Below, piece after piece: positions 23,750 to 37,682 of a stretch of 64,000 nucleotides of DNA. Source of the stretch: Patagioenas fasciata. Taxonomy: Eukaryota > Chordata > Aves > Columbiformes > Columbidae. Position 1 is the stretch's first letter. Every line of letters starts with the position of its first letter. Position numbers and translations under genes: made by a program. Under the pieces are notes generated by a model. The model was given only the letters and a program-made list of their open reading frames with translations. It was not told the DNA's origin and ran no database searches. Location: NCBI RefSeq assembly GCF_037038585.1, contig NC_092521.1:72840898-72904897 (forward strand), read 5' to 3'.

Positions 23750-24730
23750 CATATCATACTTAGCACAGCTCTGAAGATAATACATAATGTTTTCTGTGTG
23801 CTGCCTTTCCACTCTTTCAATTAAGATTAAAATTATTCTTCTGCCATAAAGAGGAGAAAAAACACCCTTCTTTAAGGATACTATTTGTTGTGGGGATGAG
23901 TAGACTGATGCTTTATCTCTTATTTTTCCCTTTAGTTTTCATAATTTAAGTTCATTCAAAACTGTCATGAAGAAGCTTTAGGCTTAAGTTTGGTTGAATC
24001 TTTTTTGGTTTATATTATTTGTTTTCTTCCATCCTGAGTCTTGCCCTTCCAATCTGTGAAATGTCTCATACAGAGCCCAAATTAATTGTCAAATGGATAG
24101 ATTATCCTTGTCCATCTTGGAAGAAAAATGCGTTTTCAGATGTTTGCCCTTGATAGCTGAAGTTCTATTAGCAGCTGTGAACTGAACATTTTTGAAACAG
24201 TTATGCAAATGAGTTAGACATTTACAAACATAGACATGCAGGTCTGCGTAGATCACCCACTGCTTCTTCACAAAGCCAAATACTAACTTTTGTACCTGTT
24301 CATAAACAGACTTTTTTTCAGCTTTGATTCCCAAGATGTGGCATCTCAGAGCACAGTAATTTACTTTGTGGTAGAAATGTTGTAAATTACTGCAAAATAA
24401 GCTAGTGTATCAGGGAAAATTCTCCATAAAAGATGTCAGAATCAGCCCATATCTTGGGTCTCAGAGAGGAAAAAGGAAGGAGTAGAGCAAAAATTTTTGT
24501 ATTTGTATATTAGAAAGGTACATTTTTGCATTAATTCACTTCAGTAGCCATTACTGCTAAAGGTTGCAGACTCATGTTTCACACCTCCTTGTCAGAGGTG
24601 GCTGACTCAAAGGTAGTGGTTTGGCTTATGAGGAAGGAGGCCGGAAAGGCAACCCTTATGAAGAAGTAATTTCTAAGAGTTACAGATGAAACATCTCCAA
24701 AGTAACATGTTGATTGCATTCTTCATTATG
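23750..24730. other. Unique DNA, nothing recognised
   Basis: About 1 kb of AT-rich sequence between the ERV and a CR1 fragment. The only frames are short (81 codons at most) and show no motif. Confidence 0.6.
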
Positions 24731-25042
24731 CATCACAGTATCACAGTATGTCTGGGATTGGAAGGGACCTCAAAAGATCATCTAGTCCAATCGCCCTGCT
24801 GGAGCAGGAATGCCTAAGAGAGGTCGCACAGGAACACATCCAGGCAGGTTTTGAATGTTTCCAGGGAAGGAGACTCCACAACCTCACTGGGCAGCCTGTT
24901 CCAGTGCTCTGGCACCCTCACTGAGAAGCAGCTTTTTCTCAAATTTAAGTGGAACCTCTTGTGTTCCAGCTTGATCCCATTACCCCTTGTCCTATCATTG
25001 TTTGCCACTGAGAAGAGCCTGGTTCCATCCTCGTGGAGTGTA
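24731..25042 (-). mobile_element. CR1 LINE, 5'-truncated 3' end
   Basis: A 0.3-kb CR1 on the minus strand with its 3' end on the left (complement of ATACTGTGATACTGTGATG). It encodes the ORF2 C-terminal tail ([38 protein letters not shown]; 24,814-25,042). It matches the full-length CR1 at 39-43 kb closely, including the derived TACTGTGA 3' repeat, so both probably belong to the same subfamily. Truncation occurs near 25,042. Confidence 0.93.
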
Positions 25043-28000
25043 CTTCTAACAAACATGTCTAGGCTTTAAACAAGGGCCATCGTAATTGGTTTTGCCTGTT
25101 TTTTTCCATAGGGATCCTAACTTCTTCTAGCAGGTGTTTCCCTTCCACAATATTCTGAGCCACGTCTTCTGTGCTTTTTTCCTCTTTATTTGAAATTTTG
25201 ACACGCACAGTGGAATCAGAAAAATACCCTCTTGATTCAGTGCCAAGGCAAGAGTACAGATTGTATGATGGACTCTAGTTTATTCGTTGTCATTGTGCTT
25301 TTATGTGGGCTACCCTTGTTTCCAATAGACTAATTTGTGTAGAAGCTTCTATACTTCTATAAATTTGCCTCACATGGTCTTATGAAACATCATAGATATT
25401 TCCCTCTGTTCTGCTCCCTAAGGCCCAATTTGTTAAAGAGTGTAATGTACTCCTGTGGGTGAAACTCAGACTGAAGAAGGTAGCATGATTTCCAGTTTTT
25501 ATTTTTTAATTCAAAATTCAGTTCACTTCCAGGTCAATCATAAGTTAGCTGTATATTATTCTTCTATTAGTTTATCAAAATAATATTTGTATTCAAAGCA
25601 TTCAACCACTCTGGTCAGTTTCACTTGATGTCAGGCAGTCAGCTTTATGCTGAAAAAATGAAGTGTTCATCAAATCAGATTTCAAGTGACTGCATGACAT
25701 ATATTTTGCACATTTTTACTAAAAATCTTAATAATTGCTGCTACACTTGTCTAAATACTTGCTACTTATTTTCTACTGCATTGAAGGACACAGCAGAGTA
25801 CTCACCAGCTGTAGTTAAGGTCAGAATTTCATCCCTTGGGCTTAATCTGTGGTTTTCACATGGTTTTTTATCCTTTATTTCCCTTATTTCATCCAACCAA
25901 GTTGACTAAAACCCAACTGAGTCTGAAGATTCAAACTGACTTCAAAAGGATTTGCATTTGATTCTCAGGTTCAAACATACGTATGCTCCGGTTGAGCAGA
26001 AATGCTTTCCAATGTAATTGCATTTTCAAGGAACATTTTGACATTCCACCTTACACAGCATATCCCATTTTCTACATCATACAAATCTGTTCATCCTGAT
26101 GGGTTTCTTTTTGCTTGTCTTCATTCATGAAGTTGACAATTGCTACCAACAGATGTCATTAGTGTATGCAGAAATGTGAATTGATACCATGTTTATTTGA
26201 GAATTTGTCTGAGAGTTCTAAAAACAGGAATGGATAAGAAATGCACAGAGACAGTTTTCTTTCCCTCAGTAGTTTTAGCTTTTAATTGAAGGACTTAGGT
26301 GGAAAGCATGTTTGAATCTGCTATCAGCATAAATTTCAGATAGACACCAACTATGAATTTACAGTGGAGGATCCCAGATGTTATTGTGGAAGGTGGCTCT
26401 TAATATTCCAGAGCTGTTATTGAGCAGTTCTTTACATTACTATGACAAAATAAATCAGATTGAAAAGATTTTATTTCCTGGTTTGTCATACAAGATCTTC
26501 ATTTGTGGATACAAATGATTATGACCAAAGAAATGTTACAGTGAAGCAGCCAATTAGACAATACAAGCACATACTCATGGCCCATGTTCCATTTTGAGCT
26601 ATTCTGTCTGTACTACAGAGACCACAGGACGGCTTCAAGGATTGTAGCAATACCATCTTGATACTGCATTGTGTGATAAGTGCCAGAGGAAAGTTGTATA
26701 CATAGGGAACCATACCTGGGACCTCTGCAGCTTTTAATTTTTATAAAAATTGGACCATTACATTCTTGCAAGACTGTTTCATCAGTTTTGTCTTAGCAGT
26801 TCTGTAAGTTACAGACTGATATTAGGGGAAGTTAACTAAGCAGATGTTGTTTTCCCAGTCTCAGAACACAGCTCTTTCTTTTTTTCCCAATTTTTTTTCC
26901 TGTCCTCATGAACATAAATTCAAGCTTCTTCTTTCCTCTTCCTTCAACTCAGAAAGGATCTTTTCCCTTATCATGAGGAAATGTCCTCCCTTGCCCAATG
27001 CTCTCATAAAGCAATAATTATTCATCTGGTGAATATTATTAGAGTACATACTAAAATCTTTAAAACTGTAGTGTTTATGGGATTTTGATTACCTAAACAG
27101 GGTTAATTTTCTGAGAATAAGATCATTTCTGACCAAAGAAGCTATCAAAGATGATTCCTTGTTCACTAGATCATTAAGACACATCATCACAGTTGCAACC
27201 AATTGTTTGTCAGTCACTAGTAGCTGTTCATTCTTGTCCAAATCCTGATACAATAATATAGTTTCTTAACTGATTTACACAGATCTTCTAGGGAAGAGAT
27301 ACCGTAGGAAGTATCAGTCAAAATCTTTTTTTTTTTTTTTTCCTGTGTCAACTTTTCCAGGCTTTCATAGATCATGTAGCCCAAAAGCTGATATGAGATT
27401 TCTTTTTCCTGGCTATGATTACTAATACATTTAGTGTGTTCTCTGTATGCCTAGCATAATGAAGGAGTTGCATTTCAGTTCAATGTTGGAAGAATTACAA
27501 CATTATTGTGCTCATTCATCAACCAGGAAAAGCATATTACATTGATTAAAACAGAGTAGTTGGGTATTTTTGTGACAGAAGGGAGAAAACTTCAGCTTGA
27601 AAGAGAAAATTATTATTCTACAGATTATTCTAAATAGAAAAATGACTTCAATTCATTAAGCTACATAAGTCAAAATACTAATTCCTCAACTTTTGACCTG
27701 ACCTTACTGTTAGAAATCTTGGATGAAAATTCAGAAAAAAAGTGTGATCACAAATTAAAAGGAAAGACTGCTTGGACATGAACTGTGCATTGTTCATCAC
27801 AATTCAATTCATACTATTGTCATAAAAGTAAAAAGTGCATGTGTGGGAACAGAAATGATAACAGTAGCAGAAAAAAATAAAAAGTACACAAAAAGATATA
27901 GGCCAGATTCTAAACTGTTACAAATTTTTCTGTCTCCACCTGAACAACAGAAATCAAGATGATCAAGTGGTATCAAGATGATACCACTTGAGGAGTTAAT

Positions 28001-30563
28001 TTCATTACAGGTTTGGTGTCATGGTCACTTAACTTCCTTCTAACTCCCTCTCACAGTGACATACAGTTAGACTATGATGGTAGATACTGCACTTTTTTCT
28101 TGAGCATAATCTGAAGAATAAAAGGGTGACAATTTTAATTATATTAAATTGAGGTGGATTTTGAGGTGATTAGTATTGGGTAACACAAATTAAAGTAACT
28201 AGGTTTCTCTGTTTCTGTTACTACTCAGGAACAATGTAAAAAAATGTAATGTAGGAAACCCAGTCTTTCTGGAATAAGCTGTTAAAAAACAGTTACCACT
28301 TACAAATTCTCAATTTCTGACCATTTAGAAATTGTTTTCAGGGATTCTGAGAGACTTGTAGAACCTCCTGGGATTTTTCAAAGTCTGGAAGGAAGCTCTA
28401 AAATAGGTCCTGGAAAACTGAGACTCCCATGATTCAGACTAAAACATTAATGGAAATGGTTAAGAACAGTGAAATAGTAATGATTACTAGTCAGTGTAGC
28501 AAGCTTATATGGCAGTTACAGCTAAGTTATTTTTGCATCACAAAGACAAGAAGAGAATTTTAAAACATAAATGTAAAAATATAAGATTAGTTTGTATTAA
28601 ACTCTTCAGATAGTTAATTACTTCTCAGAAATACAAGATAAAAATCTATGTTGAAATAGCTTCTTTTTGGAGTGTGGGCAAGGAAGGGAGGAATATCAGT
28701 GTTTTGATGTACTGAAATGTCCATTGCTACTTTTTTTTTTGTGCCTCATGAAGAAAAAATACTTCAGTTATTTCATCTAGAAAAGTGAATCACTGTATAT
28801 GCTCCTCTACCTATTCTGGAAGGAAACTGTTCTTAATGCACCATAAATAGTAATTTTGCTGACATGACAGAATATTACAGCACTACAGAGGTCATTATGT
28901 TCTTTAGTGTCAATGATCTGTGAAGTAGGAACCAAATTCTGTTTTCTTCTATTGACATAAATGCCAAGTAATTCCACTATGTTTAGTAGGATTGCTCCTA
29001 AGGTTCATCTGTATGACTGAGATAGAAATCTGACTCAATGAAGTAAAGAGGTAGAGCTTAATGTGATAGACCACAGAGTCATTAAATTAAAGAACCTTTT
29101 ATCCCTCTATAATGGATTACCCCATAAGCTTTTGGTATATACATTGTGATGGTTCCTTTATTGTTGCACCTATCCAAGTAGGTCAAGAAATAACCTACAC
29201 AACAGTTTTAATCAAGCAATAAACACAGTTAAAATACCAACATATCTATCACAGATTGTAATATCTCTCTAGTCTGCCAGTGATACACACAGTGAGATTC
29301 AAAGATCTTCCATTTTAAAAAGACCCTATAGAGTTATAAATCCATAGGTTATAAGAGCTCAAATAAAGCCTTAAAATATTTTTCTTTCGAAAGTCAGTGC
29401 ATATAGTTGTTCTTCTTTCAATTTAGAAATGCCTGTGAATAGTATATGTAACACATATTCATAGCCTTGAAAAGCTTCTATTGTACTGTGTTAATAAGCT
29501 TAACACTAAGTAGGCAAAATTAATATATAAACATTATTGTTAAAGCATGAAGTTTCTCAGTAGGGGAGGGAGCTACTTGGAATGACATTATTATAAATAG
29601 TTCATTTTTTCTGTTGATGGTACAGTCATTTTTTTTTCTTTATGCATAGATGTAGCTGTATTAGCTTATGATCCATTGTTCTAGTTCCTCTCATTTTACC
29701 CACATATACTTTTTATCCACGTACACAAAAAAAAAAAAACAAAACAGAGTAAAACGTTGACAGCTGCTATTAAAATAGTTTAAGGTTTTTGGCAGCCCTT
29801 GAAAATAAAATGTCCTCCTACTATCAGTTCCAAAATCCACATCAAATTTTCCTTCCTGACTTTTTGATTTATGGCTTATTTTGAGTGTGACAGACAATAA
29901 AGCTGTCTCGTGTTTATGTTTCATCATAAACACACTGCATTTATTTATTTTTTATAAAGGTTGTGGCAGAGCAGCAGAAAGGAAGGTTGGTGGCATATGG
30001 CCTCCTGTCTTTCACATTTGAGACTTCTGGAAAGAGGAGGTCGCTCTGTTCCTGAGAGCTGCTGGTGTGCCAGATGTAGTGGCCTTTAGCTTGAGGGAGA
30101 GCCAAAAAGGAGTTTAGAGGGGAGACACAGAGAGGCTGGGGGCTTGTGGCTAGCCCTGCGGGCACAGAGAAGGAGGCCACCTCAGAGCTGCCCATGTGCA
30201 ATAGATTCAGCCTTGCAACCCGCTTAAAGCTGCTCAATTAGAAAGTGCGTCAGGAGGGAAAGCCTCAGATGGCAAGAACATAACAATTATTCCCTTTAAT
30301 TTGTCTCAACCAGCAGATCAGTGTTTTTGCCATTTATTGAGTTTCCTCAGTCTAGTTAAATCGTGTTCTGTTTTTAAGATACTGGAAAACCACTGATATT
30401 CTTAATTCAAGGAGAGAGAATAAGAGGACCGTCTCATGGGTTTGACCACCTTGAGGTCCTGTTCAGCCCAGAAGAAAGAATTTGCAAAATGTGATATGCA
30501 TTGTCTTCCCTCCTGGCAGGAGATATGTGTTTTCAAAACACTAGAGCAATCAATTTTTGAATT
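25043..30563. other. AT-rich unique DNA
   Basis: No gene recognised. It contains T-rich runs (27,329-27,342), a perfect 12-bp hairpin (27,963-27,991), a weak decayed palindrome (28,967-28,996) and a GC-richer block at 29,950-30,240 with a 98-codon minus-strand frame. Confidence 0.55.
27963..27991. repeat. Perfect 12-bp inverted repeat (hairpin)
   Basis: TCAAGTGGTATC (27,963-27,974) and its exact complement (27,980-27,991) are separated by 5 nt. An 11-bp direct repeat ATCAAGATGAT (27,952-27,962 and 27,972-27,982) overlaps it, which suggests a local template-switch mutation. Confidence 0.85.
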
Positions 30564-31260
30564 ATCACAGAATCACAGAATGTCAGGGATTGGAAGGGAC
30601 CTCGAAAGATCATCTAGTCCAATCCCCCTGCCAGAGCAGGAACACCTAGATAAGGCTACACAAGAATGTGTCCAGGCGGGTGTTGAATGTCTCCAGAGAA
30701 GGAGACTCCACAACCTCCCTGGGCAGCCTGTTCCAGTGTTCTGATACTCTCACTGAGAAGAAGCTTCTTCTCAAGTGTAAGTGGAACCTCTTGTGTTCCA
30801 GCTTGATCCCATTACCCCTTGTCCTACCATTAGTTGCCATCGAGAAGAGCCTGACTCCATCCTCGTGACACTCACCCATTATATATTTGTAAACATTAAT
30901 AAGGTCACCCCTCAGTCTCCTCTTCTCCAAGCTAAAAAGACCCAGCTTCCTCAGCCTTTCCTCACAAGGGAGATGCTCCACTCCCTTAATCATCTTTGTT
31001 GCCCTGTGCTGGACTCTGTCCAGCAATTCCCCATCCTTCTTGAACTGAGGGGCCCAGAACTGGACAAAATATTCCAGATGTGGTCTCACCAGGGCAGAGT
31101 AGAGGGGAAGGAGAACCTCTCTTGACCTATTAACCACCTCCCTTCTAATACACCCCAGGATGGCACTGGCTTTCTTGGCCACACGGGCACAGTGCTGGCT
31201 CATGGTCATCCTGCTGTCCACCAGGACCCCCAGGTCCATTTCCCCTACACTGCTCTCTAA
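30564..31260 (-). mobile_element. CR1 LINE, 0.7-kb 5'-truncated copy
   Basis: Minus-strand CR1 with a 3' end made of two ATTCTGTG units (left side). It carries an uninterrupted 197-codon frame (30,646-31,239) for the C-terminal part of ORF2: [45 protein letters not shown]. The corresponding region of the full-length copy is 42,970-43,571. The left end is the CR1 3' terminus; the right end is an ordinary 5' truncation. The open frame is a fragment and not a functional gene. Confidence 0.95.
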
Positions 31261-32789
31261 CAGGTGAAGGATTCCCTGACTTTGTGTGATACATTGTTAC
31301 ATTGGCTCCTAATAATGGTTTGGGGTTATGTTTCTTTCCATAAATGTGTTCAGATTGATCAGACTCAGTATTAGTAATAGTGATCCATTACTACTAGCTG
31401 ATATTTGTACAGTGCTAGCAACACATCAGCATCACAAGCTGAAAAGAGTGTATGTATAAGCAGTGCATATATAAAATCTGAGTGCCTCAGCAGTCCTTTG
31501 CCAGGGCAGAGTTCAGCAAATTGCATCCCCATGCAAGGTACTTAAGCCTCAGGGATGATTCCCAATGTCATTTCTGTAGTTCACTTCCATGGCACAGAGG
31601 CCATCACTGTTAAGCACCTGAGATAGCTAGCTCCAGAGACAGCTTTCAGAAGCGTTTACAATTTTAACCCCAAAATTTAACTGCAGGAAAATTTAACCTG
31701 TGGAAAAAAAGACTCATCAGCAGGATCCGGCACCGAGCATAATTGTGTGAGGAAAAGGGTTGTTGTGAACAACGCATCCTTAATTGGTGGCTCTTATTTA
31801 GATTGCAGGGGAGAGGTGCAAAGCAGTAAGAGAGATAATAAATTGTTAAGATTACGCTAAAACTATATGTGATATTGCTAACCTTTGTCTCTAGATGGTG
31901 CCTCAATTAACAAGTTATAAGTCTAGTCACATTTCTTTGTTCTCTTTTTCCATTGAAACTACAGTATTAGGAACAAAATATACGTGGGTGAACAAGGTTA
32001 AGTTCACTTTTCCCTTACATGGTTCAAAGCCAAACAAAGCAGAACTAGTTTCTCAAGGACATATTTAGGGAACCTGGGGAGCTGGGGAATGTCTCCTGCC
32101 ATGCTAAAAAGAACCAGGTGGGAAGGTGACAAATCTGACAAAACAATTCTCTACAGCAAGCACAAAGCAACACACTTTCTGAAGAGAGCTAGTTGCTCAG
32201 AGATATCCAATAGGCTTGGGGGAAACGTGAGGTGTTACAGTAAGATACTGCTTTTGTAAAATGAAAATAACATTCTGAATTGTTGAGGCTAAACAAATTT
32301 GACTTAAAAATTAGTGGTTTGGGCTTCTTTATTTAGAAAGCAAAAAGGAAATGTAAGTCAGCTGCTAATCTGTAAGTCCCTTACAGAAACATTCAGAGAC
32401 ATGAATCGCACTTTTTCCATGCCTTAAAAGAGTGTTCTGTATTGAGTTAGTCCTAAGGTCATCTAACTAGGTATCCTATTTTGAACAAGAGTAAAATTGG
32501 ATGCAAATATAAGAGATGGCAAGGGAACACCCTCTGTGGCTTTAGCTGTTTTCAGCTAAGGGACTTTACAAGCAGAAACAGCTTTTTTTTTTTTTTTTTT
32601 CCTGCCATGAACTCTTCCCATTTTCTTCTCAAGCCATATAAACCTTAAAGACTTCTAACATACTTCAACTGGCAGCTCCACAACTCAGCTAGTCTTTGCA
32701 TTTCTGTGTTTTTTGAACCTTCATGTGATGTTCTCAAGGTTTGAACATTGACCTCTCTCCAGTTTCATCATTCCACGCATAATCCTATG
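31261..32789. other. Unique DNA, nothing recognised
   Basis: About 1.5 kb without recognisable coding sequence or repeats, apart from a T18 run at 32,583-32,600. Confidence 0.6.
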
Positions 32790-33500
32790 GATCACTGTTG
32801 TATCTCTTCTCAGGTGTCACTGCTCCAGACCACAGTGTCCCGACATACTGATTCTTCACACAGAAGCCACAGCATATGTTTGATTGTCTTGGCTGCCCTC
32901 TTCTACACCATTCCAGTTCTCTATACCTTTTTTGAAATGGGAGCATAAGGCACTGAACGTAACATTTCAAGATGAAAGCTAACAATAGAGTTATACTAGT
33001 GGCATATTAATGCTTTCTGGTTTGGTCTATATTTTTTTTTCTAATAATTCCTGACATTTCATTCACTTTTCTGACAACTACTAAGCACTGAACTGACATT
33101 TTCATGACCCTTGCTATCCAATCGATCATAATCCCTGTTACTTACAAGGTAATTGTAAACTCAAGAAACCATCATTTTATATGTGAACTTAGAGTTATTT
33201 TTTCCTATGGGTATCACTTAACATTTATTTGCACTGAATTTTACTACATGTTTTGTCCCAGTCTCATGAGGTCCTTTTGCAATCCTTACAATCAAGATGC
33301 AGCCTTTGTCAGCACATTTTTTGTTTCCTTTTCTAGTTTATTTGGCAATATGTTGAACAATATGTGTTCCAATTCAGGTCCTTTAATAACTTCATTTGTG
33401 CTTTCTTTCCACTGCAAGAACTGACAATTTACTCCTGCCTTCTGTTTCTTGTATTTTATGTACCTATAAATACTTCTACATGTGAAGATTTTACCTCCTG
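32790..33500 (-). mobile_element. Ancient, diverged CR1-type LINE fragment
   Basis: The sequence aligns by eye with the younger CR1 at 30.6-31.3 kb in the same (minus) orientation. The block around TTGGCTGCCCTCTTCTACACC corresponds to TTGTTGCCCTGTGCTGGACTC, followed in the same order by the segments about mixed target sequences, CTAATAATTCCTGACATTTC and the ORF2 stretch beyond. It resembles the old amniote CR1/L3-type consensus as I remember it, through TTGAACAATATG and a TTTACTCCTGCCTTCTGTTTC block. All frames are destroyed, and the boundaries are approximate. Confidence 0.6.
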
Positions 33501-36500
33501 TGCTCTTTAACCTATTTATATTTGTAACTGTCATATTATTTAAAACACTCCAAATCTCCCTATAACAAAACAAACTATAAATGACTAATACAGATTTTGC
33601 ACAGGGACATCCAGCTAAGCCAGCTTTACCATCACATATTTGATTATGCAATTGCTGCAGTGGTGAAAAGCTCAGTGCAGACTAGTCAAGTTAATAACCT
33701 CTCACCTTCTCAGGAATGTAGAAATACTGAATGAGTACCACAGACAATCAGTTTACAAACAGCAAAGACTTTAATTAAGAGTTAGTGATGATCTGTTGTT
33801 TAACAGTTCATGGGAAAACTTGAGATGTTTGTGGAAGGAAAACATGGGTTGTGTCAATGCAAGCAAAAAAGACATTTAATTCAGCTCCTGTAGAGAGGTT
33901 CTTCAAAGTGTTGTCCTGATTATTGCATATTTGCAGAACTGAACAATACACCACAATAGTGGTGACTGCTAAATGAAGAGGAAAGAGACAAAACAGTTTG
34001 CTGTACTCAAAATGTTTTTATACTGCCTTCTTTCTGTAATTTCAAGGTGAAAATACACCTATTTAATGCTTGCCTATATCTAAAATTGATTTGTTGGTAT
34101 TCTTTCCTTGGCTCAACAGCTTTTTAAGTAAGATATTTAGCTCATGAATTTCTAGTCTAGTTAATACCTATGACACAATACCTCTAACTGTATTTGTTTA
34201 TTTTTCTTGTACTAAGATTTTCACTTAACATCTGTAAAATAAGTTGAAAGTCTTTTCTGTTTTCAGCTTCATCAGTGTTTAACAAGAGCCAAAATTCAGG
34301 TTTAATAAAATCCAAGCAATTTTATTTTTGATTCCTGAAGAAACTTTAAATTTTATAATCATGATGGAATCATTGCCATTTATCATAAATAGTCTTTGGA
34401 GATGAGCTTGTATTTGTGAGTTCAATAAGGAAGTTGTTTAGCCTCTAACAGGTAATTGTTTGTTAAATATAAACATTTTTCTGTGATTAAGAAACATAAA
34501 TAGTTTTAACATTAATGTATAGTCATAGCATGAAAACATTTGGATATGTTCTACATTCACCACCTCCAAGCTGATATAACAAAGAAAACAGAAAAATGAT
34601 TCATTCTTGAGATGCAAACTCTTGCAGCAAAATGTGCAATATTAATAAGTTTGGATCTCAGGTGAGATTTGAGGTGTTTAACACTGAAAATATTCCCTTA
34701 AAGGAAGCCTGATCTTTGGGGCAGCAGGCATTCAGAGGTCTACAACCTGCTATTCAAGTACGCAAAGAGCTGACTGTGTCATCAGGGATAACAACATGTG
34801 GGAAGGATGGTGAGCAGAAACACTGATGGAGACATAGTAAGAACTGAAGCAGCTGACATCTGTTGTGTAGAGTTTCTGATTTTGGTCTCTGCATTTTACT
34901 AATGAATCTGAGTTACTTAGCTGCAGAACCCATGAAAAAGTAAGACTCCGAGTTCGGCAATACAGCCACGTGTCACGCTATGTACCACTTATGTATGTGG
35001 TATGTATTACCTAAGGGTTATCACCTAGGTACCAAAACTAGGATAGGAGACTTTCTTTTGCATAAACAACACTCCAGAACCACATCCAGTTAATGGCTCT
35101 GGTGAATGGTAAAGATAATGCAATGTAGACATGTCATATCTGTGGGATTTGGATGTATCAGAATGAAAACTCGATGCATATATTTAATAGTGTGTGGCAC
35201 ATGGGGTGAATGATATTCCCTAGAGCTATCTGGTATGCAAAAGCACCTTGTTACTTATGAAGCTAAATACTTCTAAAAGTAATATTCACTGAAGGTAAGG
35301 TACAGCATTCTTTTCTTCCTCAGCCAGAAAAGCCCCGAGCACTTTTTGATCTCTGACTATCATATGGATACACAGCTCTTACCATCTGAAAATCCAAAGG
35401 AAAACAACATGTCCTGTTTGAGCAAAAAGCAACAGACCTGAATGCAGTGAGGATGCAGCAGTAGTCCAGCAGCATGACTTCTCTCGCACCACGGGGCGTG
35501 GTCAATGACCTGCAGTAAATATATGGAGAAAAAGGCAGGATAAGTACCAGGTAACCCATCTGGTAAATCAACTCCCCATTTGAAGCCTTCCCAACCATGC
35601 TGCCAGTGAGACAAGACGCAGCAGTTTGTCCAGACATTTCTCCTCTTCAAAAATGAACACATCTTCCTTTGGAGACTATTAACATCAATATGTACATTCC
35701 ATAGCCTAAAAAGTGATCCACAAATAATTCATGTCCTCCTGTTGAACAGAAGTAAAGGGCACCACCGAGAAAGAAAAATGTGTGCTAAATCTAATGGGCA
35801 ACAATGACATGTGGTCAGTAGGAAGAAAAAAAAAAGCAAGCTACCCCATTATGTATAATTTATGAGCAGAAAAGGAACTAAGTGAGCTGATTTAATTTCA
35901 GTTATTTGTTCATAACATAGGAGACTTGCTAATAACTCAAACTATTGTGAAGATAACATTTTGAAGCACAGTATAGACTAATTAACACTAGTACAATTCA
36001 TATGCTATGTATCTTTTTGATACTTGCAAGTATGACAACATTTCTGCTAGATTTTGACAGCTAATTTTACAACTCTTAATGCATTTAATGGATAAGTTTG
36101 ACACCCTAATGGATCTATCACCTTTTTAATTGCTTGTGTTCTCAAATCCAGAGTTATTTCCTGACCACATGGTTGGTAGGTTTTGTTTGTTTACTTTCAT
36201 TCTGTAACCATTAAACATATCACAGATTACAGAATTTCGAGACAATTAAAGGGTGTTGTTACTGTAATTGCCAACTGGGCAAGAGATGCTTTGAGATTAA
36301 CTTCTTATTTTCAAGAAAGAAGAAAAAAAAATTTTTCACTTGCTGACAGTTTGATATAGGTTCACATAACCAGTAATAATAAAAGCAATCCCTAGCATGG
36401 AGCAAAAACTAATGTAGAGACTCAGAAATGGGGCAGCTGGAAAAAGGCACACTCAAGAGTAAAAAACAAGCTCCTAAGAGGTCCATAGCCTAGGAGAAGA

Positions 36501-36666
36501 AAAATTACAGCAAACCTTATGGGTCAGCAATGGCAAGAGGCTGATGGAAAAAAAGATGCTCTAAAAATGCTTTATTGATGGTAAAAACAGGGGTATTATT
36601 CTTAGAATGAAAGCCCTGGCTTAAAATAGCTTCAGTGTGTGTCTGAGTTAAAATGGAGAAGCAAAC

Positions 36667-36668
36667 AG

Positions 36669-36699
<31 letters not shown>

Positions 36700-36771
36700 C
36701 ACACAAAAAAAACCAAACCAAAACACAAAAAAACAAAAACCAAAAACCAAACAAACAAAAAAACCAAATCA
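36667..36771. repeat. (CAAAA)n-like A-rich repeat
   Basis: About 105 bp of CAAAA and CCAAA units. The hydrophobic Phe-rich frames on the opposite strand are artefacts of it. Confidence 0.9.
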
Positions 36772-37502
36772 AAACGTGTTCCTTGTCCTGTTTAGGATCT
36801 CCTGATAATTCACTAATTATTTGATATTCCTTCAAGTAGGAAAGGACTTTTTCTTTATGGTGTAAGTAGTGTTCTTGACTTCAGAGTGATTTGATACTAT
36901 GTGTTTAGTGATCCATCTAAAATTTGCTTCTCCTAATATGTGTAATTTTACTGAGAACTTTTTTTTTTGTAAGATAATTCTGATGTTTGTCTTTATTACA
37001 TACACAATATACATTTTTCATTTGTGTGTCTATATATAGCTATGCCTAGAATATGAGTTGTAGAAATAAAGAGGGAAAAAAAAAATACATTTTGAATTCA
37101 TCAACAAGGCCTCACACACATATTTTTAGTAGAATAAACAATGAATAAATGTTTCCATAGAGGATTATTGTTTATTAAGTACAACTATTAAAACAAAATA
37201 AATTGGTTTAGACTGCAAAATACATTACATGTTCCTTGATAGAGAGAAAATATCAAAAAAAATACATAGATGTAAAATGATTTTTGTCTCATTGTGTACC
37301 AACTTATGCGTTGAATGAGCTTAGGAGACAGACTGAAAGTGAGAGTTGTAAGAAGAACATATAATCAGGTAACTGAAAGCTGTTTCCTGATACCCAGAGT
37401 GACAGAATTACAGTTTTGCAGAAAACTCTAAATATGTCAGCCCTTTATTTTGGTTTCTTTGGCTTTGATATCTAATTATTGTATCGTGTAATTTAGCATT
37501 TC

Positions 37503-37606
37503 TTTATGTATTTATTTGTTATTACTTTTTATTATTTTTATTATTTATTATTTATTATTGGTTATTATTATTATTTATTATAGTATTATTTATTTATTTA
37601 TTTATG
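37503..37606. repeat. (TTATT)n AT-rich tract
   Basis: About 100 bp composed almost only of TTA and TTTA units. Confidence 0.88.
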
Positions 37607-37682
37607 ATTGAGCTTTCAATGAGTTGAATTAAGGCATTTCATTAAGGGGAAGGGTTAAAAATAAATATACATAAATTGGGTT

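Larger units (their letters stand above)
33501..37680. other. AT-rich unique DNA
   Basis: No gene recognised. Two overlapping frames of 100-105 codons on the minus strand at 35,320-35,662 lie in slightly GC-richer DNA but show no motif. An A/C-rich low-complexity tract (36,667-36,771) and a TTATT tract (37,503-37,606) are included. Confidence 0.55.

Noticed and set aside
35320..35662. Two overlapping ~100-codon minus-strand frames
   Set aside because: Different frames of the same DNA, with no recognisable family and no clear splice or promoter context.
36517..36835. Phe/Cys-rich membrane-like frames on the minus strand
   Set aside because: Created by the (CAAAA)n tract at 36,667-36,771.
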